Positions 44,587 through 57,757 of a DNA stretch of 64,000 nt are shown piece by piece. Under the pieces are notes generated by a model. It worked only from the letters and a program-made list of their open reading frames with translations, was not told where the DNA came from and searched no databases. Source of the DNA: Agrostemma githago (taxonomy: Eukaryota; Streptophyta; Magnoliopsida; Caryophyllales; Caryophyllaceae); the NCBI GenBank assembly GCA_958450325.1, contig OY288247.1:57973701-58037700 (forward strand), given 5' to 3'. Position 1 is the first letter of the stretch. Each line of letters starts with the position of its first letter. A program made the position numbers and the translations under genes.

Positions 44587-47500
44587 TCACACAGGAATGA
44601 CGTCAATCTTTGAGGTGTCTTCGAATCTCAAAACAATACCATCTAGGCTGCCAGGAAGTACACATTTTGACCACTGGCAACCTGTTGGCAATGGCTCGGA
44701 CGGAGGAACAATCATGAGTACGTTGTCATTCCGTTCAACAACACCCATGATGCTCACCGTGCTTCCTTCTCTGATGTACCTACCACGTAGAAAAAAACAA
44801 CATTACATTACTAATCAGACACTACAGCATAAATTACTCCCTCTGGTGCCTTTTCTTCCTCCCATTGGCTTTTTCGAGGTCAATGTTAACAAGCTTTGGC
44901 CATACATACCAAAAATATACATAATCAAAGCCTTGGTCCCAAAAATATTTGAGGCCGGTTAACATGAATCATTAAACCATACAACCACCAATAACACCAC
45001 CTGAACACTAGCTATAGCCACAACCTGAACTTATCACCGTCCAAGGGTTTATTCTGCACCCATCGCACCATCAACAACAATCACCACAACCACCCACACC
45101 ATTCCCAACTACATCGAGAACACCCTCACTACCACAACCACTCCCACTACCACAACAACAATGTATAGGTGTCAATGTGGCATAGAGAGTGTTAGGAGAT
45201 CAGAGTACGGTTGCAATTAATGAGTTATAAGGAAAGGTGATTTGGTAACTTAAGCTAAAATAAAAAAAAATACGCAAAAACTTCTCCAAAATGTAAAGAC
45301 ATAGGATGAGGAAGAAAAGAAACAAAAATTGCCAAAGAAGAATAGGAAATATGAGGGAGTGTTTAATACCACAGCACTGGCCGTTAAAACGACAAACGAG
45401 AGTATGCAATCCAACATCATGAGACTCATGACCCAGTTTACTAAAGTGCTAGAACCAACCTAACAAATGGCTAATTTGATCATATCAACTAATTTAGAGT
45501 ACAACATCATAACGATCAATAGATTATATAGTCATTTAAATGGGGACAATATTAGAAGTTATAGCAAATTCAGCTGAATCAATTACAGCTGTAGACAAAG
45601 GAATTCAAGCTGTAGCGGTACAAGCATTAACTAACCAAAAAGTGGACTGTGGACCCATGAGTTAACAAAGCAATGTAAGGTATTCTAGAGTCAGAGGTAT
45701 AGATTGTATGGAATGGGGATATATTAAATATGAGGATGTTCTTCAGGTGATGGAGTCTTTAGAAATTAAAACATCTTCACAGCAAGGAAATGTAAAAACA
45801 AGTAATCCAATGGTCTGGTAAGTGGTAACAGCTTCAAGAGAATCATCAAAAGCCATGGTAAACTAGTAACACCTCCAAAAAAAGCAGCAAAAGATGAAGT
45901 AATAACAAAAAGGATTAGTAAATGCGATGCTCACCCTTCTTTCAAGCGCATGACACGTTCATCACTAGAGAGATTTCTGTCAGATAACCACCGAACAAAA
46001 TCTGGTGACATGTCCTTGTTTGACGGATTAATGTCAATAACTACAGATTCATCTACATAAGGAGTCACTCTAGCTCCATAGCCAGTCTTGACCAGTGCTC
46101 GAAGCCCAGATTGAAAATCAGAGATGTAAAAATCAACCACATGTCTCTGCAATCAGTGATAAGATGTAAGGAAAGTCCAAAGTGCTTTAACCAATGATTG
46201 TTACTGCATTGCTTCCGTTCAAGATTCTTCTTAAGTCTACGCTTACTCATGGAAAACAAAAGATCAGATACAAAAATATTTCGTTGGTGTGAAACAGAAT
46301 AGGCAGTTCCCAATTATAATCTTTCTTTTATAAGAAAAGAGACGAGAAAGATCAACACATAAGGTAAAGGGATGTGCCTCATGCAAACATGAGGCAGTGC
46401 CTTTGAGAATACTATCCTTTTGGCTTCATAGTGGGTAACATGTAAATAAATAAAAGCAAGGAATGGATTGAAGGGAAAATTTAATAAGAGAAGGGTTTTC
46501 CACCAAGTACCCCCACGTTTTGGGTTTTCCACATGGTACCCCTTCACTTTTAAAAAACCTTTGTGATACCCCTAGCCTTTCTTATTTAAAACTAACCATG
46601 ACCCTCGCTCTTTATTACATCTAATTGTTTAGTTATTTCCAGACTTGGCTGCTTAATAGCTTGTTTTATTGTTTAAGTACATAGCGATGAGTAACGGTTG
46701 ATAAGGATCCTCATCAAAGTCCACTCCCCTTTTCATTGAGCCCCACGATAAACCCACTAATTAACCTATATTTATCCCACAACCCACCATATCTCGCATC
46801 AGTATCGACTTGACACTCAACCCTAACCCTTCTACTACACCAGCCACCCAAATCATACCCCACTCCTGCTAAGTTAGGGATAAATAAAGGCAGATTGTAC
46901 TTTTATGGTGAGAGAGAAGAATTATTCCAAGGTTTAATTGCAATAAAATTGATGGGATTTGTGCCATAGTTGAGCATTTGAGAAACATCAATGGAGGACC
47001 ATGAGCTCATTAGTCAGACCTTCTCCATTCCACCCTTAGCCCCAACCACAGAACTTCTGTGTTAAGCTTTATCCTCGATTTGGCTCTCGCCTCCTTCACC
47101 CACTCTGCCATTATGAATTTTGCTGATAGTGGCTGTACTGAAAAAAAAAATAGCGGTTGATTAAGGAGTGGCTGGCCATTGGTGTTGGTAGCTAGATGGG
47201 GTGTTGTCAATGGTGGAAACAAAGGTTTGGGGTTAATAAGGTAAATAAAAGTAGCCCACTGCCCATATTTGGTGGGGGTGGCTGGTGGGGAACAAGGATG
47301 TAGGTGGGGTTAAAGTGGGACAGTTGGAGTATGTGAGGTTAAGGTGCGAGAAGATATGTTGGTGAGGTTAGGTTGGATGTGAGGGTTAGAGGTGGGTGGG
47401 TGGTGGGTGGAGACTAGAATAAGATTGTCGTCAATTATGTGCTTACACTTAAGGAAACCCAGAAATGCAGCCACAACATCAACTAAAGGACCCACTTTAC

Positions 47501-50500
47501 GGAAATAGTATGAGGGTCAAGGTTAGTTGTTAATAAGGTTACTACTACCACAGGTTTTTAAGAGTGAACGGACAGTCAGGCACCATGTAAAAAAACGAAA
47601 AGCACAGGTACCATGTACTTAGTTTTAAAAGCGTGCCTAGGCGCAAGGCGCTAGCCAAATCGCATCAGGCTGCTTAAGGCGCAAAAAAAATACAAAAGGA
47701 GCACCTAAGGTGCATGACGCGCAACAGCCAACTAGTGAGGCGCGTTACTATGTAATTCCATATATTTTTCTCCGAATCGTTCTATGTTACCCTTATCCTT
47801 TCCTCATCCTTAATTTTCACTTATAAATGCATGTTAAGCCCCTTTAAAACAGAAAAGGGACTATTCTCGCACAAAACCTGAATGTAAAATATGCATGTTT
47901 GTTTGAAAACCTAGTGTGCCTCATCGCCCTAGAATCCCATCGCCTCACTGTGCATCGCACCTTCTCAAACTAAGACCATCTAAAAAAAACCATAAAAGAA
48001 CCAGAAGAAAAGACATATCAAATTTCCACAAGTGTGTGCCTCGTTAGCTGCACCTTATGCAAAGGGCGTATCTGGTGCCTCGGTGCATTGTGGCTGGTGT
48101 CCCAATAAGCCTTGTAGCTAAAAGATGACTGAGGGGCACGATACTGAAAGCACATAATAAAACACCTAAAAGGAAATATCAAAATTGTATAGTTGTAGTG
48201 TTGTACACCTAGTTAATTGCACCTTATGTAAAAGGCACCTTAAAGACGTCCCAAAGCATACTGGCTACTGCCTTGTGCTTAAGGATGCCGGAAGTACACT
48301 TTTTATATTACAGCTGTCGTCCAAACCAACATCACTCAACCATGTAAGAACTGTGTAATTCACTAAACGGAAATCAGTTTCATGTATACAAAATCCATCA
48401 AGTGTCTTTACAAAAGGTGGTCGTCCAATCACAACAAAGTACTTTCACTATCCCCATACAAGATGTCACACTGAAGCTCTCAAATCAATTAGCTGAAAAC
48501 AAACTGGAAGTTAAAAAACTCAATGAAGATAAATTACCTTTACCTAGCTAAAACAGAGCGCAAGAAAATAAGTAGATCGTTGTTTCGATTGCCCTAAAAT
48601 AACTGCAATAAGTCCATAACAAAAGGCCAACCAAAAGGAACCAAAATAGAAGGTTGACGGACAAATGAAAACCAAAGAAGGTTAATTCTCAAAATCAAGG
48701 TATAATCAATCTATGCTATGACGATAAAATCAAATTAAAGTTCAATGATGTTACTCTGAAAACGCACGTCTCAGGTGCACTTAAACTCAAGCATAGTCAG
48801 GCACTAACCAACACTTCAATGCGCCTTAAGTCCGTCTTGTACATGATGACTATCTACTTATCTAGCAAGGCACACTAACATGTAATTTTCGAAATTATAT
48901 TCTTTTGTCTTTTATTAAATTGCCACATTGCACATTACTCTTATTTTTTAAATACAAGTATATGTGCAAAAAATATCATCTCTAGGAGACTTGCACCTTT
49001 GACTCACGCCTTGTGCCCTGTGTCTCTTAACCTCAACACCTCACAGTCTCACACCTTCAAAAACTAGGTGTTTAAGTGTACTTATCACTTCAAGAAAACT
49101 GAACAGGAATGTGCAAAACATCCACTGAAGTATGCTAGGATAAAACATTACTATTCCTATCCCCATTTGACATTGATCGACAATAAATGTCAACTTTAAT
49201 GATTAATTTGATTTCCAAATATTTGTAGTGATACATAAATGGTAATAATTGATTTATAGAAACAGACATTTTCATATTATCATTCAAAAATGTTGTAACA
49301 GGTGTATATAGTGAGGAATTTTGGTCAAGTTGACATTCCTTGACCATCAGAGACAAACGAGGACAGCATAAAAGGTGTGGAGAGAGTATCATATACCTAG
49401 ATATTGAACCTTTTTATATAATGCCAGTTCAATCAGCTCGTTGAACACAATTTGCATACAATGTGTCCAAACAACAGTCAAACAATTATACAACGTCAGG
49501 CATTGAACAAAGTAAAAGCACACATGACTATATCAAATACTCTCTCCTTGAATAACCCCAATATTCCTTTTATGGATTTTTTTTGAGTTAGCCCCATTTC
49601 CTCTTAAGGAAATATTTTCATCTCTATTTCTCTCTCATCACATGCATCATATCAACACTATACCCTTACTTTTTCACATTTTCTTAAACTTTGTGTCAAA
49701 CCCATATGGGGCTTATTCAAGGAGGGAGTATCAAATATCAAAAAGGGATAAACTGCAGATGTAGGGAAGATTTCTAAATCTCGAAAATATCAGCAGGAAA
49801 TGCATCAGCTCACCTCAACTGATCTGCGTCCCCAAGTAAAACGACGATGACTAGGATTAGCAGCTTTTGAGTCCCATCCTCTATATTCATATAAGCTAGT
49901 AGATGTATAAACGCATCGAGGAACCTTCTGAAAAGATGACTCAAGAGGAACATTACCACATGTCACTACCTGAAAATGTAAACCCAATTACAGTTATGAT
50001 GTGATCTTTGTCGTAAAGCGTGGACATGTGAATATGTGAGGCCAAAAGATTTACAAAAGTGGATTCATAAAAATGGAGGAAAAACTAAAGAAGATCCATG
50101 TGACGGAGAACTACATCTTAAAGTAAAGGCTATACAAGTAAAATGTTATATCAGGGATTTTTCAACTTATAGCCATCAATTACATCATAACAACAATGCC
50201 AAGGTGTGACGTGATGCACCAATCATTAAAAAGAAAACATTTTACCACTACAATTATAAATACAAAAAGAAACTCATTCAGACACTACTCAATACATCAC
50301 TTTTTCATAGTTCTCTAGTACAAAAATAAATTCAGTGACTGTCAAGCATATCAACACTCAGTCAACATCATCATCCAAATGCATTTAAAGAAACTCCCAC
50401 TTAAAGTACAAAGTACATAAATATCAACACTCCAGAAAGTGAGGAATCAGTCAAAATACTAGAACATAAGACTTACACCGACCCGATAAAACAAAAAAGA

Positions 50501-52235
50501 AACTCATTGTCACATAGCTTAATGACAAGAGAATCACCCGCTATTGGTATTATGACGTGTGAAACAATTATAAATACAATGATACAATTATAAACATCAT
50601 CATCCAAATGCATTTAAAGAAACTCCCACTTAAAGTACAAAATACATAAATATCAACACTCCAGAAAGTGAGGAATCAGTCAAAATACTAGAACACAAGA
50701 CTTACATCGACCCGATAAAACAAAAAAGAAACTCATTGTCACATAGCTTAATGACAAGAGAATCACCCGCAATTGGTATTATGACGTGTGAAACAATTAT
50801 AAATACAATGATACAATTATAAACATCATCATCCAAATGCATTTAAAGAAACTCCCACTTAAAGTACAAAATACATAAATATCAACACTCCAGAAAGTGA
50901 GGAATCAGTCAAAATACTAGAACACAAGACTTACACCGACCCGATAAAACAAAAAAGAAACCCATTGTCACATAGCTTAATGACAAGAGAATCACCCGCA
51001 ATTGGTATTATGACGTGTGAAACAATTATAAATACAATGATACAGATTAAAATGTGTAGCAGAAAGTATCTAACGGAATGCATAGGTCACTTCAAGAACA
51101 TTTTGCGCATGTGAGAACTGAGAAGTAAGAATATACAAATAACAATGTTCTTAAAAGTGATTACTCACCATCTAATTCAATAAGCTCTACTGATCAAAAT
51201 TACTAATTATCCGCACAAAACAAATATAAAAGGGACTCGTTGTGCAAAGCAGGAGTGTTGTCACAAGTCATGTAATTCAGAATGTAAAAAATGGCATAAT
51301 TATTTTTCTTACTTAACTGAATATAGAAATAAAGTGAAAATATCGAGAAAACGGTAACATACCCCAGAAACCTTCACAAATTGACCATCCCTCGCAGTAC
51401 GAAGCTCTGCGTCCGGATATCTAGCGATGAAGCCAGTCATAGCTCTTCTTCCCCAATAAGTATTCCATGTGAAAACAGTGGCAACAGCACTAAATAGAAT
51501 CACTACAACAATGAGAAGGATAGGACTATGCACAGCTCCAAGAATGAAACAACCAGCAATGAAAGCCATAACAAACAGCAGGCCCATGGCCCACAAAATC
51601 AGCTTTGGGAAGCTCTTGTGGAATGAGTACTCATCATCTTGGTTGAGCTTAGTCACGGCCTGATTGTGTACAATTGCCGGGGTATGATGCTTCATTGAGA
51701 CAGAAGAATTCAAGGGACCAGAAGACTTTTGGGGAGCGCCAGATGAATTCAAGGGGCCTGAGGAGATAGGACCAGAAACAATTAACCCTGTGGCAGGAAG
51801 TACCGGTGCTAGTGGGCCAGAATTTTGCCGAGATACACCTCCACCCTGAGGCCCAGATGACTTTCTTACGGGCTCACCATGTTTGTTAAGTGGGCCAGAA
51901 TTGGACTTCTTCGAGGAGGTAGGGGCAGCGCCAGCGCCAGAGCCAGAGTTAACCCTACTAGTGGAATTTGGGTTGATTGGCCCAGAGTGAGAAGCAGCCC
52001 CGCCAAATGATCCCGTCCTTGTAGGGACATTGCTGATAGGTCCAGATTTTCTTGACCTAGAGCCATCCACAGGTATATCAAACATTTTCCCGAGTTCCCC
52101 AGACTTTTTAATATCACCTCCGGTATAAGGCGAGGCTACAACACTCATGGTAGGCTGTCGTTCTTTCGGCTGCTCCGGCCGTCCAGACACATAAAGGCCA
52201 TTGCTGAGTTTATGGGATGGGAATCGAGAACCCAT
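44587..52235 (-). CDS. SHOU4L: SHOU4/SHOU4L-type membrane protein, four coding exons
   Basis: Exons on the minus strand: 52235-51363, 49969-49814, 46146-45935, 44779-44587; all introns are GT-AG and phases match, giving 477 residues. The family (Arabidopsis At1g16860 and At1g78880) restrains delivery of cellulose synthase complexes to the plasma membrane. The N-terminal half is disordered with many Ser-Gly-Pro repeats (about residues 64-175). Two membrane spans follow at about 212-233 and 237-257. The rest contains 'VVTCGNVPLESSFQKVPRCVYTS', 'RHVVDFYISDFQSGLRALVKTG', 'SPDFVRWL', 'MRLKEG' and a C terminus ending 'IDVIPV'. The start 'MGSRFPSHKLSNGLYVSGRPEQ' matches the family start. Introns 1 and 2 are 1.4 and 3.7 kb and hold repeats and MITEs. 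SHOU4 versus SHOU4L is not decided. Confidence 0.88.
46503..47622. mobile_element. Inverted-repeat element in SHOU4-like intron 2, MULE-like candidate
   Basis: About 65 bp at each end form imperfect inverted repeats: the left AAGTACCCCCACG..TTTTCCACATGGTACCCC and the complement of 47555-47622. The interior shows no transposase. Long inverted ends and the 1.1-kb size suit a non-autonomous Mutator-like element, but I could not find a clear 9-bp duplication. Confidence 0.5.
47623..49100. other. Repetitive AGGCGCAAGGCGC-type sequence in SHOU4-like intron 2
   Basis: Words such as GGCGCAAGGCGC, GTGCCTCGGTGC and CTTAAGGCGC recur through this part of the intron, and then in related form at 48770-49060. 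It may be one or two decayed transposons. No coding content is visible. Confidence 0.35.
49540..49728. mobile_element. Stowaway-like MITE (189 bp) in SHOU4-like intron 2
   Basis: CTCTCTCCTTGAATAACCCC and GGGGCTTATTCAAGGAGGGAG form the inverted ends, with TA on each side. Confidence 0.8.
50363..51047. repeat. Three tandem copies of a 229-bp unit in SHOU4-like intron 1
   Basis: The CATCCAAATGCATTTAAAG start recurs at 50372, 50601 and 50830, exactly 229 bp apart. Copies differ at only a few bases; the third is slightly shorter. The unit has no ORF. High identity indicates a recent duplication. Confidence 0.92.
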
Positions 52236-53040
52236 CAGGCCGATTTATGCTATCACTCAGAAGGCACTTGCACTTGCACCACCTCTTAAAGAGAAGAACT
52301 TCTATTTATAGAATTTAGACAGCCCGGGTTGAGTAGCTTAGTACAGTGCTATTTACAGTATTGGTCCATAGAATCGAAACAAGAAACAAAAATTCAACAA
52401 TCTTAACAGAGTGTCACCAACATCAAATATTATGGCACTAACTGTACACTACTTAAACAACCATGAGCTACTCAAGTCAAAAAGGTCTTAAAACAACCAT
52501 GAGATATTCAAGCACTTGACATAACTAGAGTTTTCATGAAACTGTCTATTCAAGTGTAACAAAAAGATGTAGCCATGGAATGAAATCAAAGGAATCAGAT
52601 CCGCCACTCAAATCAAGGGTGAAACCTACTCGTACAGATTACTCCATATTGACAAGAATATGAATATGAAGCTAAAAAAGGAAACAATAGAGGATAAAAT
52701 AGCCATATTATCATTTCAACTGAAAGCTAAAGTAATCCCAGATAGATCAGAATCCCAGTAAACATTCAATCAGTTATGATGGAAAGTACGACAGAAAATA
52801 GAAATAGAAACATAAACAATTAAGAAAATTGTTCAAGGAATTACCAAATGAAACAAAGAGGTTGAGGGTGAGGGTGAGGTTCAAATGTGAAGAAGACAAG
52901 AGCGAGCAATAGATCTAATGACAGGAAAGCATTGGGGATCCATGTGTGGTGCAGCAACTGTGAACTGAAGCAAACTCGGAGAAGAAGTGGGGATGGAGAG
53001 AGAGCGAGAGCGAGAGCGGGTGCCGGGGTTTAATCAACTC
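52236..53040 (-). promoter_or_regulatory. 5' UTR and promoter of the SHOU4-like gene, with a possible leader intron
   Basis: The minus-strand sequence at 53035-52850 is rich in CTCTCGCTCTC and CTTCTTCTCC, typical of a plant 5' leader. A donor-like TTTGGTAATTCC lies near 52846 and several AG acceptors lie just upstream of the ATG, so a leader intron of about 550 bp is likely. The exact start of transcription is not determined. Confidence 0.45.
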
Positions 53041-54433
53041 GAGTATTAACTATTCAGACAAGAAATGTTAAAGGAGCCCGGGATATTTGAGTCTTTGATG
53101 CAATGTAATGTACTCAGTACCGTAACACTAAGATCTCCCCACTTAAATCTTATATCCTTCACAAATAAATAAAAGTGGAAAGATTTTAGTGGTACGGAGC
53201 AAGGGTTTTGAGCCTTTGAATTTAATGGTGTCCTCGTTCAAATTCAAATTCTAAGTTTATTTTTTTTCATATTTGTCGAGATACGTTTACAATATCAATA
53301 TCTTTCGTTACATTAACAAAAATTATAAAAATTCGATATTCTTAATCTACTCATGAAGACGAATCAAACAAGATTGTCCATAGAATTGTCGGGAATCTAA
53401 TCAGATGATATTCTTAAACAAGATCTCACACGATTATATTTTCTCTTCTAGATTGTCGGAAATATTAACGATTCTCTTGAGTTGTGAATAGTATCCAAAA
53501 GGGAAGTAGTGTACCCTTTGGATTTAAACGAAGGAAGTACTACTTACTAGTGTAATACTTGTGATAAAATCACGGGAGTTGATCAATATTACTACTACAA
53601 ACTACATATAGACATCTAAAATCAAAATAAATTTGATATGTCCTCTGCATCAACTGTTTCTATTTATTCTTTTATTCAAGCTTTTAAGTAATTCAAAGAT
53701 GTTGTACATATCATACATTCATATGTAATACAATCATAACCAACCATCGAAATCCACAACTTAGAGGAGAAAAAAAAATCAGTACTTTATGTGCTTTGTA
53801 CTAGAGGTGATCAAATGCGGATTCGGACCGGACATGAAAGGACTAAGTGTTGATTATCATCACTCTCAATTAAGCAATTGTTTCCTGTGTTTTACGTGAA
53901 GGAGTATACTTGATTGACCTTTGCATGTCACAGAATTATATAGACATGTCAAGTGAGATGAATTAGGGTAGATATCCATGTTTATCATATTCCTTAGGTA
54001 ATTAGGGTGGTTTGAAAATTACGTTCAAAATAATTATATAATTTACTTAGGAGTGGTCAGTGGATGCAAGATTTTGAATTAGTAAAGGGTGGGCACCATT
54101 TTATTATCATCCAATAAACTACCCACCATACTAAAATGTTTTTTTTCCAAAAGCAATTTTGTACGTATAATAATAAAAGAAAATATAAAAAAGTGTTTTT
54201 GATGAATTTTTTCATCACTAAATAATACTCCCTCCATTTTTATGTTTCTTCATGTTTTCATAAAATACTCCTCACAAATCTTAAGAAACATAAATTAGCA
54301 TAAAAAATGGAGGGAGTATTTTCTTTTGAATTTTATTTCAAAAGTTCTTCTAACTTCAAATCAACATGCTAAGTGTTGGAAATATAGAGTTGGCATACCA
54401 ACCACCATAAACATAGGTCGTAAACACAAAGTT
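53041..54433. other. Intergenic stretch with MITE relics
   Basis: A worn Stowaway-like hairpin lies at about 53118-53200 (CCGTAACACTAAGATC / GATTTTAGTGGTACGG), related to the MITE at 30523. A Helitron-like 3' end on the minus strand (hairpin GTGATTTTATCAC, then CTAG) may lie at 53551. No gene is visible. Confidence 0.4.
54228..54316. mobile_element. Stowaway-like MITE (89 bp)
   Basis: CTCCCTCCATTTTTATGTTTC at the left and AAAATGGAGGGAG at the right, flanked by TA on both sides, forming an almost complete hairpin. Confidence 0.88.
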
Positions 54434-55245
54434 TGTTGGATAATTATCCCACATTGTCATTTAGTGGCTTCGCTATATGCTTCAAAAGAAGCTTCTTTGC
54501 TTGTTGCCCACATTCAGAAAATAAGAAATTGAAATTCATCCCACATTGACCAAAGTTGGTTTGTTTTTAGCTTCCATTGTGGATGTTATCCCACATTGGA
54601 AAAATAAGAGGAAGACTTGATGTTGATAAGCTTCCTTCTTCCTAATGTTATCACTTGTAGTAAGGTGAACATTTTATGGAGGTGTGTGGGTTTAGCCTTG
54701 AACCACACGTGCGCGTGCTTGCTTGCCTCGCCTTGGGTTCGGGCTTCGGCCCACTTTTACGTACAAGTCTTATTTTTTGTTGTACAAAAGAATTCCTGGC
54801 ACAACTCCCAAGCAATTCTAGAGTCTTCCTGATTCTTCCTAATCTGTCAATGTGGGAGGATGCATCTGCTAAGTACCATGCACCTACCATCTCATTTTTT
54901 GTTCTCACCATTAATTGATTCTTTGTTTTCTCCCTCAACATTGCTATATAAACCCCCTTCTACATTCAGTCACAACACACAACAATCATCTTCTCTCCTC
55001 TCTCTTTAGCTTTCTGATCTCTTCAATATTTCTGCTCTTATATATTCAAAGTTACTTGGCAACGTTCTTGGTGGTGTTCAGTTTGCAATTCCGTCTACAC
55101 CGAAGCTGCAAAGGTTGTGTACTCCCGGGGGTTGATTGTCGGGAAAACCGTGTGTAGTGTACGGGACAAATTCGACTTTAAGACAGTGACTTTGTCACGC
55201 CACAACAGCTAAGCTCGTTCCTTCTTTCTACTATTATTGCTAACA
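54434..55245 (+). repeat. 5' LTR of the decayed copia relative
   Basis: Similar in order to the LTR at 32380, with TATATAAA near 54943. It carries AAATTCGACTTTA at 55168-55180, complementary to TAAAGTCGAATTT at 55249-55261 just past its end. Confidence 0.88.
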
Positions 55246-55292
55246 ATCTAAAGTCGAATTTTTCTTCTACTGTTTTTGTATCTTTTAGCAAT

Positions 55293-57237
55293 ATGGCTGG
55301 TATTTCGATATCTTCTGCTCCTTTCTCTACTGTTATGTTGCTTGCTCCTTATGTTCCTGATATGTATAAAATGGATCCGTTTAATGGGAAAAATTATCGC
55401 ATATGGTCTGATAAGATGGAGTTTTTTCTTAGTCAAATTAGTGTTGATTATACTTTAACTGAAGATGAAGCACCTCTTCTTTCCAGTAAAGATTATGAAA
55501 AGGATACTAGACATGTAGAGGAATGCATTTACATTACATGACTACTATTTTATTTTCTATTTGTTGTAAGTATAAGACGGCTAAAGAAATTTGGAGTGTT
55601 TTACAAACAAAGTATGGAATGAGTGATTTTGGAACTAAGAAGTATGCATGTAGTCGTTGGTTGGATTTTCGTATGAATGATAGAAAACCTGTTTTAGATC
55701 AAGTACATGAGTATGAAAATCATTGTTCTGAAATTCTTGCGGAAAGGATGAATATCTGTGAACTTTTTCAAGCTTATTATCTTATTGATAAACTCCCTCC
55801 TTCATGGCAAAATTATGCTCATTCCATGAAACATAAATGTAAGGATTTTACACTTTAAGAGCTAGTATCCCACATAAAGGTTGAAGAGCTAAACCGTATA
55901 CAAACTAGGATAAAAACCATAGAACATTCATCCTATAATGCTAATCTTGTTGAGACTAGGAAACACCAATCCAAGGGTAATAATAAGTAAAAAGGTGCTA
56001 ATCAACTTCACGGGGTTAGGAATCCTGACGTCAACAAGGGCGGGAAAAAAGAATTTAAGGGTGAATGCTACTCTTGTGGTAAATATGGTCATACTTCAAG
56101 ACACTTTCCTACGAGTTCTTCTTCACACAACAACAAAAAGAGAAATAAAAAATCTCACAAACCTCAAGCTCATTTAACCGAACTAGACGAAGATGACGAG
56201 GTTATAGTTGCTGTTGTGTTCGAAGTAAATTTGGTAAGCAATTTGTCCGAGTGGGTGCTTAATACGAGTGATACAAGGTATATCTGTTCCAGCAAAGAAA
56301 TGTTCAAGGAGTACGACATCGTCAACAATGGTGATTGTGTCTTTATGGGTAATTCCCCCACAATTGTTGTCCAAGGGAAAGGTAAATAGTTCTCAAGCTC
56401 ATTTCAAGTAAAACTCTCGAACTTAACAACGTTCTTCATGTGCCTGAAATTCGTAGAAATCTCATTCCGGGTGGTCTTTTAAACAAAGCAGGTATAAAAC
56501 TTACCTTTGAATATGATAAATTAGTTATTACTAGAAATGGTAATTTAGTTGGTAAAGTTTTTTGTAATAATGGACTTTTTGTACTTGATATTGAAACAAT
56601 GAACAAAAATCTGCCTGCTTTCGTTTATAGCGCTGAATCTGTTTCATTATGGCATGCTAGACTAGGGCATACTAATATTGCTTCGGTTAGAAAACTGAAA
56701 CAAATGAGTCTAATCTCTGAGTTTAGTAGCACCGAGTTTGATAAATGTGAGATATGCGTTGAAGCTAAGCATGTTAAGAAATCGTTTAACAAATCCGTGC
56801 AACGATCATCTACACTACTTGAGTTAATTCATTCTAATTTGGGTGATTATAAAAGTTGTACAAGTAGAGGAGGTAAACATTATTATATTACTTTCGTAGA
56901 TGATTTTTCTTGATTTACTAAAGAATATCTTTTATGTTTTGAAGATGAAGCGGAGGAAAAATTTGTGAAGTTGAGAATCATTTAGATCTCAAAATAAAAC
57001 GTGTCAGATCTGATAGAGGAGGAGAATATGATGTTGGAATCCTACACAAAATCTGCAAGGAAAAGGGCATAATTCATGAATTCACCGCTCCTTACACGCC
57101 TCAACAAAATGGAATTATTGAGAGGAAAAATAGGACGTTGAAAAATATGAAGAATGCAATGCTTATCAGTTCAGGTATACTAGATAATATGTGGGGTGAG
57201 ACCCTTTTGTCTTCTTGTTATGTTCGTAATCGTTTTT
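55293..57237 (+). pseudogene. Broken gag-pol of the decayed copia relative
   Basis: Homologous to 33215-35165 of the first copy. The start 'MAGISISSAPFSTVMLLAPYVPDMYKMDPFNGKNY' is in frame through the six-T run. Later there are frame breaks near 55510 and stops near 55857, 55987, 56388 and 56911. The zinc knuckle has lost a Cys (ending 'RHFP' instead of 'RDCP'), and the protease motif reads 'LNTSDTRYIC', so the catalytic Asp is lost. It ends in the integrase at 'SSCYVRN'. Confidence 0.88.
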
Positions 57238-57342
57238 GATGCGCGTATTTTATATACACTTTTTATGCCTTTTATACGCGCATTCCTGTGTTTATTGAGT
57301 AGTGTAAGCTACTATTTTGCCCCCGAATTGGCTACTTTGTGG
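57238..57342 (+). repeat. Start of an Athila-like LTR fragment
   Basis: TGATGCGCGTATTTTATATACAC begins abruptly inside the copia integrase and looks like an Athila-type LTR start. It is lost after about 100 bp, where Tat LTR sequence begins in reverse. The right boundary is approximate. Confidence 0.5.
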
Positions 57343-57757
57343 TGTGTGTGGACATGACGTAGGTCCACCCCGACGCAGCCACGCGCGGGTCTGGGTAGGC
57401 GAATGAATCTCGTGGTGAGATTGTTCTCGGGTTCGAAATTTAAGTCAAAATGGAGTCGCCACCGAATTTTGTGGTTATTCGGTACCATACGAGCCCACTC
57501 TATGTCGTCATGGACTATGCACAAAGTAAGCCCACTTCGATTTCAGAGTTTATGGGGCTCGTCCCTTTGCATTGCAATATCGATACCGTTTAAACCGCCT
57601 TTCGTATATAGAATGAATCTCGTGCGCCAAGGGTTTCGGACATCCGGAAACCAAAGGTTCTGAGTAAGGGGTGAGGGTACGTGTTGGAAAGCCCACTAAG
57701 GACACCCAACCCCGCCCGCACATGGCGGCCTCTACTAAGACATCGTTCGTGTTCGTG
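57343..57757 (-). repeat. Fragment of a Tat-type LTR 3' end, minus orientation
   Basis: The reverse complement matches 3350-3733 of the young Tat LTR, sharing GGTGGACCTACGTCATGTCC, the GGTTATTCGG/CCGAATAACC block and GGCCGC..TGTGCGGGCGGGG. Several small indels show it is not from the same copy. It is cut on the right by the element at 57763. Confidence 0.8.

Larger units (their letters stand above)
54434..57237 (+). mobile_element. Decayed relative of the copia element, 3'-truncated
   Basis: A 5' LTR (54434-55245, TGTTGGATAAT...CTAACA, about 80% similar to the LTR at 32380) is followed by the same internal start and gag-pol up to the integrase. It is cut at 57237 by an Athila-like LTR start. 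No 3' LTR is present in the window. Confidence 0.88.
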
